A DNA stretch of 34,088 nucleotides, taken from contig MFZZ01000044.1 in NCBI GenBank assembly GCA_001789555.1, positions 15,924 through 50,011 on the forward strand. Reading direction: 5' to 3'. Below, piece after piece: positions 16,241 through 24,744 of the stretch. A program made the translations under genes and the position numbers. A model generated the notes under the pieces. The model worked only from the letters and a program-made list of their open reading frames with translations. It ran no database searches and had not been told where the DNA came from. Every line of letters begins with the position of its first letter. Within the stretch, counting starts at the first letter, position 1. The stretch is from Candidatus Roizmanbacteria bacterium RIFCSPHIGHO2_12_FULL_38_13. Its GTDB lineage: Bacteria; Patescibacteriota; Microgenomatia; UBA1406; GWC2-37-13.

Positions 16241-16263
16241 AGTATAATCTACAGCATGTCTGA
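16241..16263 (+). repeat. 23-bp direct repeat, right copy; includes -10 box and start of the gene at 16256
   Basis: Identical to 15223-15245. TATAAT at 16243-16248 lies 7 nt before ATG 16256, so this copy is the likely promoter of the 140-residue gene and gives a leaderless transcript. Confidence 0.8.
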
Positions 16264-16678
16264 CACGGAACCGATTGTAGGAAACGCGATAACTGCTGAC
16301 AGGCTTTCTCAAATACCCGATTACCGTAATCAATGGTACTCCCGCACAGAACATCTACCGAAATCTGAAGACATACTACCTCCAGATGACATTGATAACT
16401 CTATTGATCAAACCATTCAGATCGGAGACTATCTGAGAAACAATTTAAGACAGAATGAAGCGTTTATGGAAGTGATCAATACTCAAGGAATACGTAGTAT
16501 GCGTATGGCGAAACAACAAAACATGATCCCAGACAGCGCTCAAGCTTATGTCTACGCCATGCCCACAGTAGGCGGACCACAGGCAATGGAATACAGGACG
16601 CGGGAAGTAAAAGGAACAGTATTTTATGCTCTTACGGGACAATCCTCATTTGGAGCCGCGAAGTATGAGTTGATATAA
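16256..16678 (+). CDS. Conserved-looking hypothetical protein
   Basis: 140 residues, soluble, no signal or transmembrane segment. The N-terminal half is acidic and polar (HLPKSEDILPPDDIDNSID); the C-terminal half is better structured (AQAYVYAMPTVGGPQAMEYR, then VKGTVFYALTGQSSFGAAKYEL). I do not recognise a family. It lies 17 bp before the GT-A-like gene on the same strand, suggesting co-transcription, and it has its own TATAAT box 7 nt before the start codon. It may be specific to this lineage. Confidence 0.7.
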   Translation: MSDTEPIVGNAITADRLSQIPDYRNQWYSRTEHLPKSEDILPPDDIDNSIDQTIQIGDYLRNNLRQNEAFMEVINTQGIRSMRMAKQQNMIPDSAQAYVYAMPTVGGPQAMEYRTREVKGTVFYALTGQSSFGAAKYELI

Positions 16679-16695
16679 AAAATCTAACATTAAAT

Positions 16696-17562
16696 ATGTC
16701 ACAAGAAAAAAATATATTTAACCCAAGCTCCATCGCCATCGCTATGATAACGCATTACCCCAAATGGTATCGCGGAAATATGCAAAGCATTAAGAATACC
16801 GATAAAATCCGAGGGGATCTGGCAATCGAGACCATAATCAAAGCACGACAACAAGGTTATCACGTTCTGGTCGCAGACGGTCAAAGCTCAAAAACTTTCA
16901 GAAAAACTCTTTCTCAAATGCCAGAGCTCAATCTCATCAAGCGCGAGTCGATGAAGCGGAGACTGGCAAGAAAGCAGGTCATCAAAATGGCTCAAAAACT
17001 GAATGAAGTTAAAGTGATCGTAGAGACAGAGGCAGAAAAAGTATCTCTCATCACAAAATGCATTCCAATGATTACAGACTTAATTCTGAATAACAAAGCA
17101 GATATCGTGGTTCCGAAGCGAAATCTTGAGCTTTTCAAAAAAACCTACCCTAATTATCAGTACGAGTCAGAGATAGAAGGAAATATTTTATATAACGAAA
17201 TACTGAAAACTAGTGGTTTCAGAGATCAAAAAGATGAGGATCTTGATCTTTTTTTTGGTCCGGTGGCAATGAAAAATACTAAAATGGTTGTAGAGTTATT
17301 TTTAGGAAACTTTGGTTTTAAAGTCGATTTAAATGCCAAATCAAGACAGTTTTTTCAACAAGATGAATACGGATTTTTACCGATAGTCGCTGCTCTAAAG
17401 AACAAATTAAGAGTAAAAAGTGTAGAAGTGCCTTTTGAATACCCAAAAACTCAAAAAATGAACGAACTGGCTGCCGTAGGAGAACTCTTTCGAGAAAAAC
17501 GAAGAAACCAGCGGATGAGTATTTTGATTGACTTACTGTATTTTGTTCAATATTTGAAGTAA
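16696..17562 (+). CDS. GT-A-like nucleotide-diphospho-sugar transferase fold protein
   Basis: 288 residues. The layout follows a GT-A glycosyltransferase: SIAIAMITHYPKWY and LAIETIIKARQQGYHVLVADGQSS at the N-terminus, a strand at the DXD position (VKVIVETEAEKVSLI), then NNKADIVVPKRN, which corresponds to the GADIVIGSR segment of GT2-like enzymes, and FFGPVAMKN. At the expected DXD the residues are Glu-Thr-Glu (or Glu-Ala-Glu), so acidic character is kept but aspartate is not. It resembles mannosylglycerate-synthase-like proteins more than classical GT2; this is a fold-level guess. It shares a plus-strand group with the two genes upstream and converges with the beta-helix gene. Confidence 0.65.
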   Translation: MSQEKNIFNPSSIAIAMITHYPKWYRGNMQSIKNTDKIRGDLAIETIIKARQQGYHVLVADGQSSKTFRKTLSQMPELNLIKRESMKRRLARKQVIKMAQKLNEVKVIVETEAEKVSLITKCIPMITDLILNNKADIVVPKRNLELFKKTYPNYQYESEIEGNILYNEILKTSGFRDQKDEDLDLFFGPVAMKNTKMVVELFLGNFGFKVDLNAKSRQFFQQDEYGFLPIVAALKNKLRVKSVEVPFEYPKTQKMNELAAVGELFREKRRNQRMSILIDLLYFVQYLK

Positions 17563-17600
17563 TATTCTCAATGGAACTCATATAGATTAAGCTCGTGGAT

Positions 17601-18767
17601 TTATTCAGGTAAAATATCATGGATTTTTTCTAATCGGGCATCCCGAAATTCTGATTGAAATATTCCAAAAGAGTTATTTTTTTCAAAAAGAAAGGCATCT
17701 GGACTTGTATTTGGTACTCCACAACCGGTTCCAGGAATGCCTTCATATTTTGCTTCAGAAATATTTTCTTCAACCACCCAATCATTTACTCCGTTAATGA
17801 CATATCCGTATCCAAAATAATCACCGGAAAGCTTATTATTTTTTATAACTGCGCCAAAATTTGAAGATATGTCATCATCTGAAGGGCAATGCCAAATCTT
17901 TGAACCCATAGCAATACCAGCCCGTATATAGCTTCCATCTGAAATAATTTTATTATTAATTACCTGAACATTTTTGTAATTACCTTTATAATCGTTATAA
18001 TCAACTAGGGCAATACCAACAAGAAGTGGCTGTTTTTCTGCATAAATGTGATTATTAATTATTTTAGATTTCGGTGCGCCAAAGATTACAATGCCGCCAT
18101 CTGTTACATCAACAATAGTATTATCTTCAACAAGACTTTCTTCACACTGCACAGATATTCCATCCGACCATTTTCCTGTAGTTGTTTCTCCAGAAGGTCC
18201 AACTATATTATTTGTTACATGCACATCTTTACAAGAAGTATGTTTGTTGCCATTCTCATCATCATAGAAATTTCCCCAGTTTACATGAATCGTAGACCAA
18301 CTTCGAGAATCATATGCCTCGACGCTGTCTACCTGCTGATATAAAACATTTCCGCCAACAATAATAAGCGCATGACTTACGAGTTGACCTAATTCACGAC
18401 GGTTTCCATCAACTTTTATATTTTTAATTTTTACATTATTTTGATTAAATGCATTCACTGCCAAAGAAACATTTTTATTGACTATTTTTAAATGGGCTTT
18501 TTTACTTGAGTCTGTAGGTAAACCTTCGGTAAAAAGTTCCTGATCTGAATGGGTAAAGTTAATAGTATCGCTTAAAAAAAATACCGATTTCTGACAAAGT
18601 TTTGCTTTCGAACCCTTTCTTATTAGAGCATCTTGAATATCACTTCCATCACCCGAAGAAATACAGGGTTGCCAATTAAAATATGCATAAATTCCTATAT
18701 AGATAGGTATTACTATTAACAGTAAAATTAAATATTTCGCTTGTTTCCTCTTTTTTTTGAATTTCAT
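17601..18767 (-). CDS. Membrane-anchored right-handed parallel beta-helix protein
   Basis: 388 residues. A basic N-terminus (KFKKKRKQAKY) and one hydrophobic helix (about 12-30) form a signal anchor, so the rest lies outside the membrane. The body shows repeated N-rich turns: NVKIKNIKVDGNR, NNIVGPSGE, SLVEDNTIVDV, SKIINNHIYAE, VQVINNKIISDG, AVIKNNKLSGD. These are the coils of a NosD/pectate-lyase-type beta-helix. Cysteines in the N-terminal part (CISSGDG, AKLCQ) could pair. Likely role: binding or cutting polysaccharide at the surface; no catalytic triad can be pinned down. A TACAAT box ends 5 nt before the ATG, a leaderless arrangement. Confidence 0.8.
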   Translation of the reverse strand: MKFKKKRKQAKYLILLLIVIPIYIGIYAYFNWQPCISSGDGSDIQDALIRKGSKAKLCQKSVFFLSDTINFTHSDQELFTEGLPTDSSKKAHLKIVNKNVSLAVNAFNQNNVKIKNIKVDGNRRELGQLVSHALIIVGGNVLYQQVDSVEAYDSRSWSTIHVNWGNFYDDENGNKHTSCKDVHVTNNIVGPSGETTTGKWSDGISVQCEESLVEDNTIVDVTDGGIVIFGAPKSKIINNHIYAEKQPLLVGIALVDYNDYKGNYKNVQVINNKIISDGSYIRAGIAMGSKIWHCPSDDDISSNFGAVIKNNKLSGDYFGYGYVINGVNDWVVEENISEAKYEGIPGTGCGVPNTSPDAFLFEKNNSFGIFQSEFRDARLEKIHDILPE

Positions 18768-18847
18768 TGTTTATTGTAATTGTACTATGATGAAGATCGT
18801 GCTTAAGAAAAAACGAAGTAATAAGTTTATCATTGCCGCATTGATAA

Positions 18848-19834
<987 letters not shown>

Positions 19835-19903
19835 TTAAGTTTAAGTATAGTAAATCCTGAAATTATAGCAAGTAATTAGATAATTGTTCAGATAACAATA
19901 ACT

Positions 19904-19932
19904 TTGACATTCTGCCTTATTATTTATAAAAT
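19904..19932 (+). promoter_or_regulatory. Consensus promoter TTGACA-17-TAAAAT for the structured RNA
   Basis: TTGACA at 19904-19909 is a perfect -35. TAAAAT at 19927-19932 follows after 17 bases. Transcription is then expected at 19938-19939, exactly where the pairing strand AGCT of the RNA closing helix begins. Confidence 0.7.
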
Positions 19933-19937
19933 TAGTT

Positions 19938-20186
19938 AGCTCTTTGAAAAATGAGATAATTTTCAGGCGTGTGGTCCCGCCATCGGCGGGAAAACGAGGA
20001 GAAGGACCCGCCGTTTTAGGCGTGGAATCGGACCTCTCCCGATCTAAATCGGGAGGGAGTATCTGCGGAAACCTTCAGGTTGTGATTGACAACCTTCAAT
20101 GTTTTGTACAAATTTTGGAGTAATCCAGAAACCAAAAGCAAGACAATTCAATAATTCATTTTTTCCTATCTCATCTTCAAATAGCT
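19938..20186 (+). ncRNA. Candidate structured non-coding RNA (~249 nt) upstream of glmS
   Basis: This gap between gmd and glmS has no convincing ORF but strong RNA structure. The ends pair over a long range: AGCT-c-TTTGAA-aa-ATGAGATA (19938-19958) with TATCTCAT-c-TTCAAA-t-AGCT (20167-20186), about 18 bp with small bulges. Inside are local hairpins: CCCGCC/GGCGGG (19976-19990), CGCC/GGCG (20009-20022), CTCCCGAT-CTAA-ATCGGGAG (20036-20055), GGTTGT/ACAACC (20078-20094) and TTTTGG/CCAAAA (20113-20137). It is more GC-rich at its centre than its neighbours. A consensus promoter fits its 5' end, and a T-rich stretch (TTATTATTTTA) follows its 3' end. I see no tmRNA, RNase P or SRP core motifs. A divergent 6S-like RNA, or a glmS-linked regulator or ribozyme, cannot be excluded, but glmS has its own downstream -10 box. 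Confidence 0.6.
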
Positions 20187-20204
20187 ACATTATTATTTTA
20201 TACT
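20176..20204 (+). promoter_or_regulatory. Promoter TTCAAA-17-TATACT of glmS, leaderless
   Basis: TATACT (20199-20204) ends 7 nt before the glmS ATG and TTCAAA (20176-20181) lies 17 bases upstream. The -35 coincides with the 3' strand of the closing helix of the RNA, so RNA termination and glmS initiation share the same bases. Confidence 0.55.
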
Positions 20205-20211
20205 TAAAGCT

Positions 20212-21984
20212 ATGTGCGGCATCTATGGTTACATTGGGTCAAAGAGTGCTCATGAAGTTATAACTGATGGACTAAAACGTCTGGATTACCGTGGCTATGA
20301 TTCGTGGGGCGTGGCCGTAATGAATGAAAAAGACATCGAAGTTACCAAAGACGTGGGCTTGGTAAAATCGATTGAGGAGACAGCGGCAAAACACAGCCAC
20401 ATTGGCATCGGACATACTCGTTGGGCGACCCATGGTGCAGTGACGGTATTGAATGCCCATCCTCATTTATCAACCGATAAAACATTCACACTTGCCCAAA
20501 ATGGTATTGTAGAAAACTTTAAAGAGCTCAAAGACGACCTTGTCAAAAAGGGTTATAAATTTGAGTCGCAAACAGACACCGAAGTAATAGTTCGTCTCAT
20601 CGAGGAAGAAATGAAGACTTTACCCAATATTCATGACGCCATCATCAAGACATTCAGGAAACTCACCGGCAGAAATACCATTATTGTGTTAACACATAAA
20701 GGAGAAATAATCGCGGCTCGCAACGGCTCGCCGCTCGTCATTGGTCAAAATTCGAAAACAAGCGAAATGTATGTTTCATCAGATACACTGTCATTTGCGC
20801 CATATGTCGACGAGATATTGGTCATGGAAAACATGCAGATTGTGTATCTGACCGAAAATAAGATCAAAGCCCACGATATGGCAAAAGGCACGGATTTTGA
20901 TCCGCAGTTTGAAAAACTTGATGTGAAAAATAGCATTGTTGACAAGGCGGGATATGAACACTACATGCTCAAGGAAATCCACGAAACCCCAGAGTCAATA
21001 AGCGCAATACTGCACTCAAACACCGAAAAATATCTAAGCCTTGCCGGTCTTTTAAAGACGTCAAGAACTGTTTACACAATGGGGTCGGGGAGTGCGGGTG
21101 TAGCAGCAGCACAGATAGCGTTTTACTTACGACAGAATTCTAAACTAAATGCGATCAGTCTAATCGGTGCAGAAGCCCAAGAATATTTTCCACTTTTTAC
21201 AAAGGATGACGTTATTATTGTACCTTCACAAAGTGGTGAGACTGCAGATGTACTTGAGGTTCTTGAAGTTATTAAAAAGAAAGGTACACACATCGTGAGT
21301 TACGTCAACATGCCAGGCTCCATGATAACGCGCATGTCCGAGATCGGTTTTCTCGCCGAAGCAGGCCCAGAGGTTTGTGTCATGTCAACAAAAGTATTTA
21401 CATCGCAAATTGCCTGGGGATACTATGTTTCCAAATATATCATGGGCAATAAAGATCTTGGCGAAAAGGAGTTGATAACTTTGACAAAAACTATGAAGGG
21501 CTATCTTGAGGATAAGAAAAATCATGATGCTCTCATAGAGCTTGCGAAAATGCTCAAAGAAAAACACGATATTTTTCTGCTTGGCAAGTATCAAAACTTT
21601 GCCGTGATGCACGAAGGTATGATCAAGCTCATCGAGGGAACTTACAAACATGCTCATGCGCTGCCAGCCGGAGATCTGAAACATTATGCAATCACGCTTA
21701 TAGAGCAGGGAGTGCCGGTGATCGCAGTATACGGTGATGACATAGCAAACTCTGATATCGAAAATTCAATAAGTCAGGTTAAAGCGCGCGGCGCAACAGT
21801 TATCGGTGTCGGACCGATACGACATGGTAATCTTGATCATTTCCTCCGGATCCCAAATACTGGAGAAACTCAAGCGATAATGAATATCATTCCGCTACAA
21901 TTACTCGCATATTATCTTGCTAAAGAACTGGGAAACAGCATTGATAAGCCAAGGAATATAGCTAAAAGTGTCACCGTGAAGTGA
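20212..21984 (+). CDS. glmS: Glutamine--fructose-6-phosphate aminotransferase (isomerizing)
   Basis: 590 residues, near the usual 600-610. It begins MCGIYGYIG, with Cys2 as the N-terminal nucleophile of the glutaminase domain, then LDYRGYDSWG, GHTRWATHG and HPH. The two SIS isomerase domains follow (TMGSGSAGVAAAQIAFYLR, VPSQSGETADVLEV), and the canonical end DKPRNIAKSVTV is intact. It makes glucosamine-6-phosphate from fructose-6-phosphate and glutamine, feeding UDP-GlcNAc for peptidoglycan and for the PseB-type pathway in this window. A structured RNA ends just upstream, raising the question of regulation; the -10 box 7 nt before ATG argues for its own leaderless transcript. Confidence 0.97.
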   Translation: MCGIYGYIGSKSAHEVITDGLKRLDYRGYDSWGVAVMNEKDIEVTKDVGLVKSIEETAAKHSHIGIGHTRWATHGAVTVLNAHPHLSTDKTFTLAQNGIVENFKELKDDLVKKGYKFESQTDTEVIVRLIEEEMKTLPNIHDAIIKTFRKLTGRNTIIVLTHKGEIIAARNGSPLVIGQNSKTSEMYVSSDTLSFAPYVDEILVMENMQIVYLTENKIKAHDMAKGTDFDPQFEKLDVKNSIVDKAGYEHYMLKEIHETPESISAILHSNTEKYLSLAGLLKTSRTVYTMGSGSAGVAAAQIAFYLRQNSKLNAISLIGAEAQEYFPLFTKDDVIIVPSQSGETADVLEVLEVIKKKGTHIVSYVNMPGSMITRMSEIGFLAEAGPEVCVMSTKVFTSQIAWGYYVSKYIMGNKDLGEKELITLTKTMKGYLEDKKNHDALIELAKMLKEKHDIFLLGKYQNFAVMHEGMIKLIEGTYKHAHALPAGDLKHYAITLIEQGVPVIAVYGDDIANSDIENSISQVKARGATVIGVGPIRHGNLDHFLRIPNTGETQAIMNIIPLQLLAYYLAKELGNSIDKPRNIAKSVTVK

Positions 21985-22000
21985 AAATATAAATTGTCTT

Positions 22001-22097
22001 CGTCATCCCGAATTTATTTCGGGATCTAAAATGTCATTCCCACGAAAGTGGGAATCCAGGATCAATAACTGGATCCCCGATCGGGGTCGGGGATGAC
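22001..22097. repeat. Composite palindromic repeat C between glmS and the metallophosphoesterase
   Basis: The block starts CGTCATCCCGAATTTATTTC, forms hairpin TCCCGAA..TTCGGGA, then ATTCCCAC..GTGGGAAT, CCAG..CTGG and CCCCGATCGGGG, and ends GGGGATGAC. The outer ends match those of copies A, B and D. It fills the convergent gap and reaches the stop codon of the minus-strand gene. The hairpins could end transcription from both sides. Confidence 0.8.
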
Positions 22098-22945
22098 TAA
22101 AGTGAATATTTCATTTCCTCGCGAGTTTTTATAAATGAAGATACTCCATTTGCAAAAGCATATTGCTTTATTTCAATTGAAGATTTTTCGACTGTAACAT
22201 GATTGAAATATCCAACACCATTTGAAAGGAATATGACATCCTCATCATCAGGAGCATTACGAAAATTCACGAATGTACTCCCAGCGCTAGAGTAGAGAAT
22301 GCCGTCTTTGGTCAAAATAGTACCTTGATGAATATGTCCTGAAAATACTCCCACAATTTTTGATGAGTATTTGTTAAAAATTTTTAATATATCTTCTGCG
22401 TTGAGGATGGTCATCGTTTTTTTAAGCCAAATACTATCGGGAGGAATGGTCGGATAATGATTAAAAATCGTTATATATCCTTGTGTCTGGCTAAGAATTT
22501 TATCAAGTTCATCAAGTTGGTCTGGAGGCAGTCTTCCGTGCGGATCTTCTTCTTTAGTTGTTTTTGCATCAAGAACCAGAAAATTATGTCTATTAAATTT
22601 AAATGTATAAAATAGCCTGGAGTCGTCTGTTGACAAATCCTTTTTTTCACCAAACTTAAGAATTCGGCTCATCAGTGAAGCGTTGTCATGATTGCCAGTA
22701 AGATAATACATCGACACTTTGATATTATCAAAAATTTTTGCCGCAAGTTCGTATTCTTTTTGCGTTCCGTCAACCGAAGCTACGTCACCCGTGTGGACAA
22801 CAAAATCAAAAGGGAGTGTAGATTTGTTGATCGCCTCAACTGCTTTTATAGCTGCATCATAGACATTAATACCATACATTTTAGCTTTGGGATCATCACG
22901 AAGATGCGTGTCACTGATATGAATGAATCTCACTGGTTTATACAT
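22097..22945 (-). CDS. Calcineurin-like metallophosphoesterase (CpdA/Icc-like)
   Basis: 282 residues. All metal-binding blocks are present in order: FIHISDTHL (DxH), VVHTGDVA (GD), YLTGNHDN (GNHD), IFNHYPTI (NH) and GVFSGHIHQG (GHxH). The pattern fits class III cyclic-nucleotide phosphodiesterases and related phosphatases, acting in the cytoplasm because no signal peptide is seen. The substrate (cAMP, other nucleotide or phosphate ester) cannot be inferred. It is a single gene, with repeats C and D on its two sides. Confidence 0.9.
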   Translation of the reverse strand: MYKPVRFIHISDTHLRDDPKAKMYGINVYDAAIKAVEAINKSTLPFDFVVHTGDVASVDGTQKEYELAAKIFDNIKVSMYYLTGNHDNASLMSRILKFGEKKDLSTDDSRLFYTFKFNRHNFLVLDAKTTKEEDPHGRLPPDQLDELDKILSQTQGYITIFNHYPTIPPDSIWLKKTMTILNAEDILKIFNKYSSKIVGVFSGHIHQGTILTKDGILYSSAGSTFVNFRNAPDDEDVIFLSNGVGYFNHVTVEKSSIEIKQYAFANGVSSFIKTREEMKYSL

Positions 22946-22982
22946 AATGACAATAAATGTTGTACTAGGGAGTAAATCAAAT

Positions 22983-23063
22983 CGTCATGCTGAATTTATT
23001 TCAGCATCTCTATCTCTAGATTCTGAAACCTGCTTGTCGCAGACAGGCGAGTTCAGAATGACG
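22983..23063. repeat. Palindromic repeat D, upstream of the metallophosphoesterase
   Basis: 81 bp starting CGTCATGCTGAATTTATTTC and ending GTTCAGAATGACG. It holds hairpins ATGCTGAA..TTCAGCAT and CCTGCTTGTCGCAGACAGG. It has the same outer ends as copies A-C but a longer, different centre, so it is the extended form of the family. Confidence 0.8.
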
Positions 23064-23103
23064 TTTATGTCCAAGTCATAATTAACATTTTATAATATTT
23101 TCA

Positions 23104-23146
23104 AGCCGTGAGCTACGAGTTCCAAGTTACGAGTTATAAGTTTTTT
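23104..23146. repeat. AGTTACGAGTT-type degenerate repeat block F2
   Basis: Units GAGCTACGAGTTCCAAGTTACGAGTTATAAG end in a T-run just upstream of the flippase promoter. Same family as F1, F3 and F4. Confidence 0.7.
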
Positions 23147-23147
23147 T

Positions 23148-23156
23148 TGATAGAAT
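23148..23156 (+). promoter_or_regulatory. Extended -10 box TGATAGAAT for the flippase gene, leaderless
   Basis: TG-A-TAGAAT ends 6 nt before ATG 23163. No Shine-Dalgarno sequence is present between box and start. Confidence 0.45.
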
Positions 23157-23162
23157 TAATAA

Positions 23163-24443
23163 ATGTTGCAACGTCTTATAAGTTTTATTAAAGAGCCAAC
23201 GAGAAAAAATATTGCCATAAACACAATCGGCAACTACCTAAATGTATTTTTTATTGCACTTTTTGCACTTATTCTGGTACGAATTATGACTCCGGCAGAA
23301 TATGGAGTCTTAAGTGTCCTTCTCGGGATATCCTACGTCCTAGCAACTATTTTGGATTTTGGCACGACGGCGACGATTTACTCATATGTACCGGCTTTAC
23401 ATGCAGAAAATAATCCGCGTCTCTTCCGATTTATCAAAAGTACTTTTTTTTATCAATCGCTTTTTTCTATTATAGTAATCGGAATTTTGTTTTTGACCTT
23501 CCCTTATCTGGATAGGATTTTTTTTAAAACCAACGCCCAGACCTGGGTACTTAATTTGACCATTTTATCCGTTCTATTTTTTATCTGGCAGAATTTTTTT
23601 ACAAACATTTTATTTGCGGCAAAAAAATTTCTAAGAGCCAATCTTTACATTAACATTGGCAATGTTGTAAAAACAATCGTCATTGGTCTGATGGCATATT
23701 TTGGCACTCTTTCGGTCGGAGAAGTAATTTTCGTATTTGGACTGTTGGGTCCAGTTGTGTTTTTTATTTTACTTCTGTTTACAAACAGGCGTCATGTGTC
23801 TACAGTATTTAGGGCGAAGATCGCCAAAGAAGAGTTCAGGTTTGGTTATACTTTGACTTATTTTTTAGGTTCACAGTTTTACAACTTGGGACTACGAATG
23901 GATCTTTTCTTGCTATCGTATTTTGCACTAGGCGAACAGATTGGCTACTATGGTTTGGCACAAAAAATTATTCTTAGCATAATTGCGTCAATTGTCAGTA
24001 TCACCCAAGTACTATCTCCGCGCTTTGCTACTATTAAAACAAAGAAAGATGCAAGATCAGAGATGAAAAGAGCTTTTAAATATTTGCTTATCCCGAGCGC
24101 AATTTTTATTCTTTTATATTTTACTCCCAAAATCATTTTTGAACTGGTTTTTACTGGCAATTTTTCTCAAACCGAGGCCGCCACAAAAGCACTAGCTTTG
24201 CCGTTTATTCTGAATGCTGTAGGAAGCGTACCGATGCTTTTTATTTTATACACGGTTAAAAAACCAGGCTACATCTTGTGGTCAAACCTCATTTTCTTCT
24301 TGATAATTACGCTTGGATCATATTACCTTATTCCGCAAAGAGGCATGTTTGGTCCTCCTATTGCTATATTTTTTGCGTTCCTTATTGCTACCGCAATCCA
24401 AACCGTGGCAATGATCAGAGAGTATAAAAAATTACCTTTGTAA
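23163..24443 (+). CDS. Polysaccharide/lipid-linked oligosaccharide flippase (Wzx-like)
   Basis: 426 residues with about twelve hydrophobic helices spread over the length, separated by short basic loops. The N-terminus (TRKNIAINTIGNYLNVFFIALFA, then LVRIMTPAEYGVLSVLL) is typical of the Wzx/RfbX branch of the MOP superfamily. It would move lipid-linked glycan across the cytoplasmic membrane, serving the glycan assembled by the enzymes in the left half of the window. It stands alone between repeat blocks F2 and F3, with an extended -10 box directly before the ATG. Confidence 0.9.
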   Translation: MLQRLISFIKEPTRKNIAINTIGNYLNVFFIALFALILVRIMTPAEYGVLSVLLGISYVLATILDFGTTATIYSYVPALHAENNPRLFRFIKSTFFYQSLFSIIVIGILFLTFPYLDRIFFKTNAQTWVLNLTILSVLFFIWQNFFTNILFAAKKFLRANLYINIGNVVKTIVIGLMAYFGTLSVGEVIFVFGLLGPVVFFILLLFTNRRHVSTVFRAKIAKEEFRFGYTLTYFLGSQFYNLGLRMDLFLLSYFALGEQIGYYGLAQKIILSIIASIVSITQVLSPRFATIKTKKDARSEMKRAFKYLLIPSAIFILLYFTPKIIFELVFTGNFSQTEAATKALALPFILNAVGSVPMLFILYTVKKPGYILWSNLIFFLIITLGSYYLIPQRGMFGPPIAIFFAFLIATAIQTVAMIREYKKLPL

Positions 24444-24445
24444 TC

Positions 24446-24474
24446 TTGCTGAAACTGTTAAATAAATGTACAAT
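24446..24474 (+). promoter_or_regulatory. Promoter TTGCTG-17-TACAAT before the hypC operon
   Basis: TTGCTG (24446-24451) and TACAAT (24469-24474) are spaced by 17 bases, predicting a start near 24481 and a leader of about 60 nt made largely of repeat F3. This is the one operon here whose promoter is clearly not leaderless. Confidence 0.45.
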
Positions 24475-24477
24475 GTT

Positions 24478-24533
24478 CATAGTTTGTAGCTTGTAACTCA
24501 TAACTTAAAACTCGTAACTATTAACTGTTAACT
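24478..24533. repeat. AACTCGTAACT-type degenerate repeat block F3
   Basis: Units TTGTAACTCATAACTTAAAACTCGTAACTATTAACTG fill the spacer and the predicted leader of hypC. Same family as F1, F2 and F4. Confidence 0.7.
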
Positions 24534-24540
24534 AAATAAA

Positions 24541-24744
24541 GTGTGTTTCCAAATTCCCAAAAAAATCAAACTCTTAAAAAAGAATGTGGCAGTGATGGAA
24601 GATGGCACAAATGTAAAACTGGGAAATTTGAAGGCAAATAAAGGCGACTATCTTAGTATTTACGGTGATATGGCGGTTGAAATACTTGATAGTGATAAGG
24701 CCAAAAACGCCAGATTATTTATCAATAAAATAGAAAATAAATGA
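24541..24744 (+). CDS. hypC: HypC/HupF-family hydrogenase maturation chaperone
   Basis: 67 residues with a GTG start. The N-terminus MCFQIPKKI carries the essential Cys2 of HypC that holds the Fe(CN)2CO unit; it is followed by a small beta-barrel pattern (NVAVMEDGTNVKLGNL, GDYLSIYGDMAVEIL) of normal HypC length. The GTG is the only start that puts Cys at position 2. HypC works with HypD and docks to the hydrogenase large subunit; the large subunit is encoded 2 kb away at 26701-28005. HypA, B, D, E and F are not in this window. The stop overlaps the next start (ATGA), so the EamA transporter is translationally coupled. Confidence 0.85.
   Translation: MCFQIPKKIKLLKKNVAVMEDGTNVKLGNLKANKGDYLSIYGDMAVEILDSDKAKNARLFINKIENK

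Noticed and set aside
19938-20186. glmS ribozyme/riboswitch upstream of glmS
   Set aside because: The location fits and ACGAGGAG recalls part of the core, but the rest of the conserved glmS ribozyme core and its AGCGCC cleavage site are not visible, and a separate -10 box for glmS lies downstream. Left as an unclassified RNA.
19938-20186. tmRNA, RNase P RNA or SRP RNA
   Set aside because: No tRNA-like ends or tag ORF, no RNase P core motifs (such as GAGGAAAGUCC), and no GGUCNGG..GGAAGCA SRP core were found.
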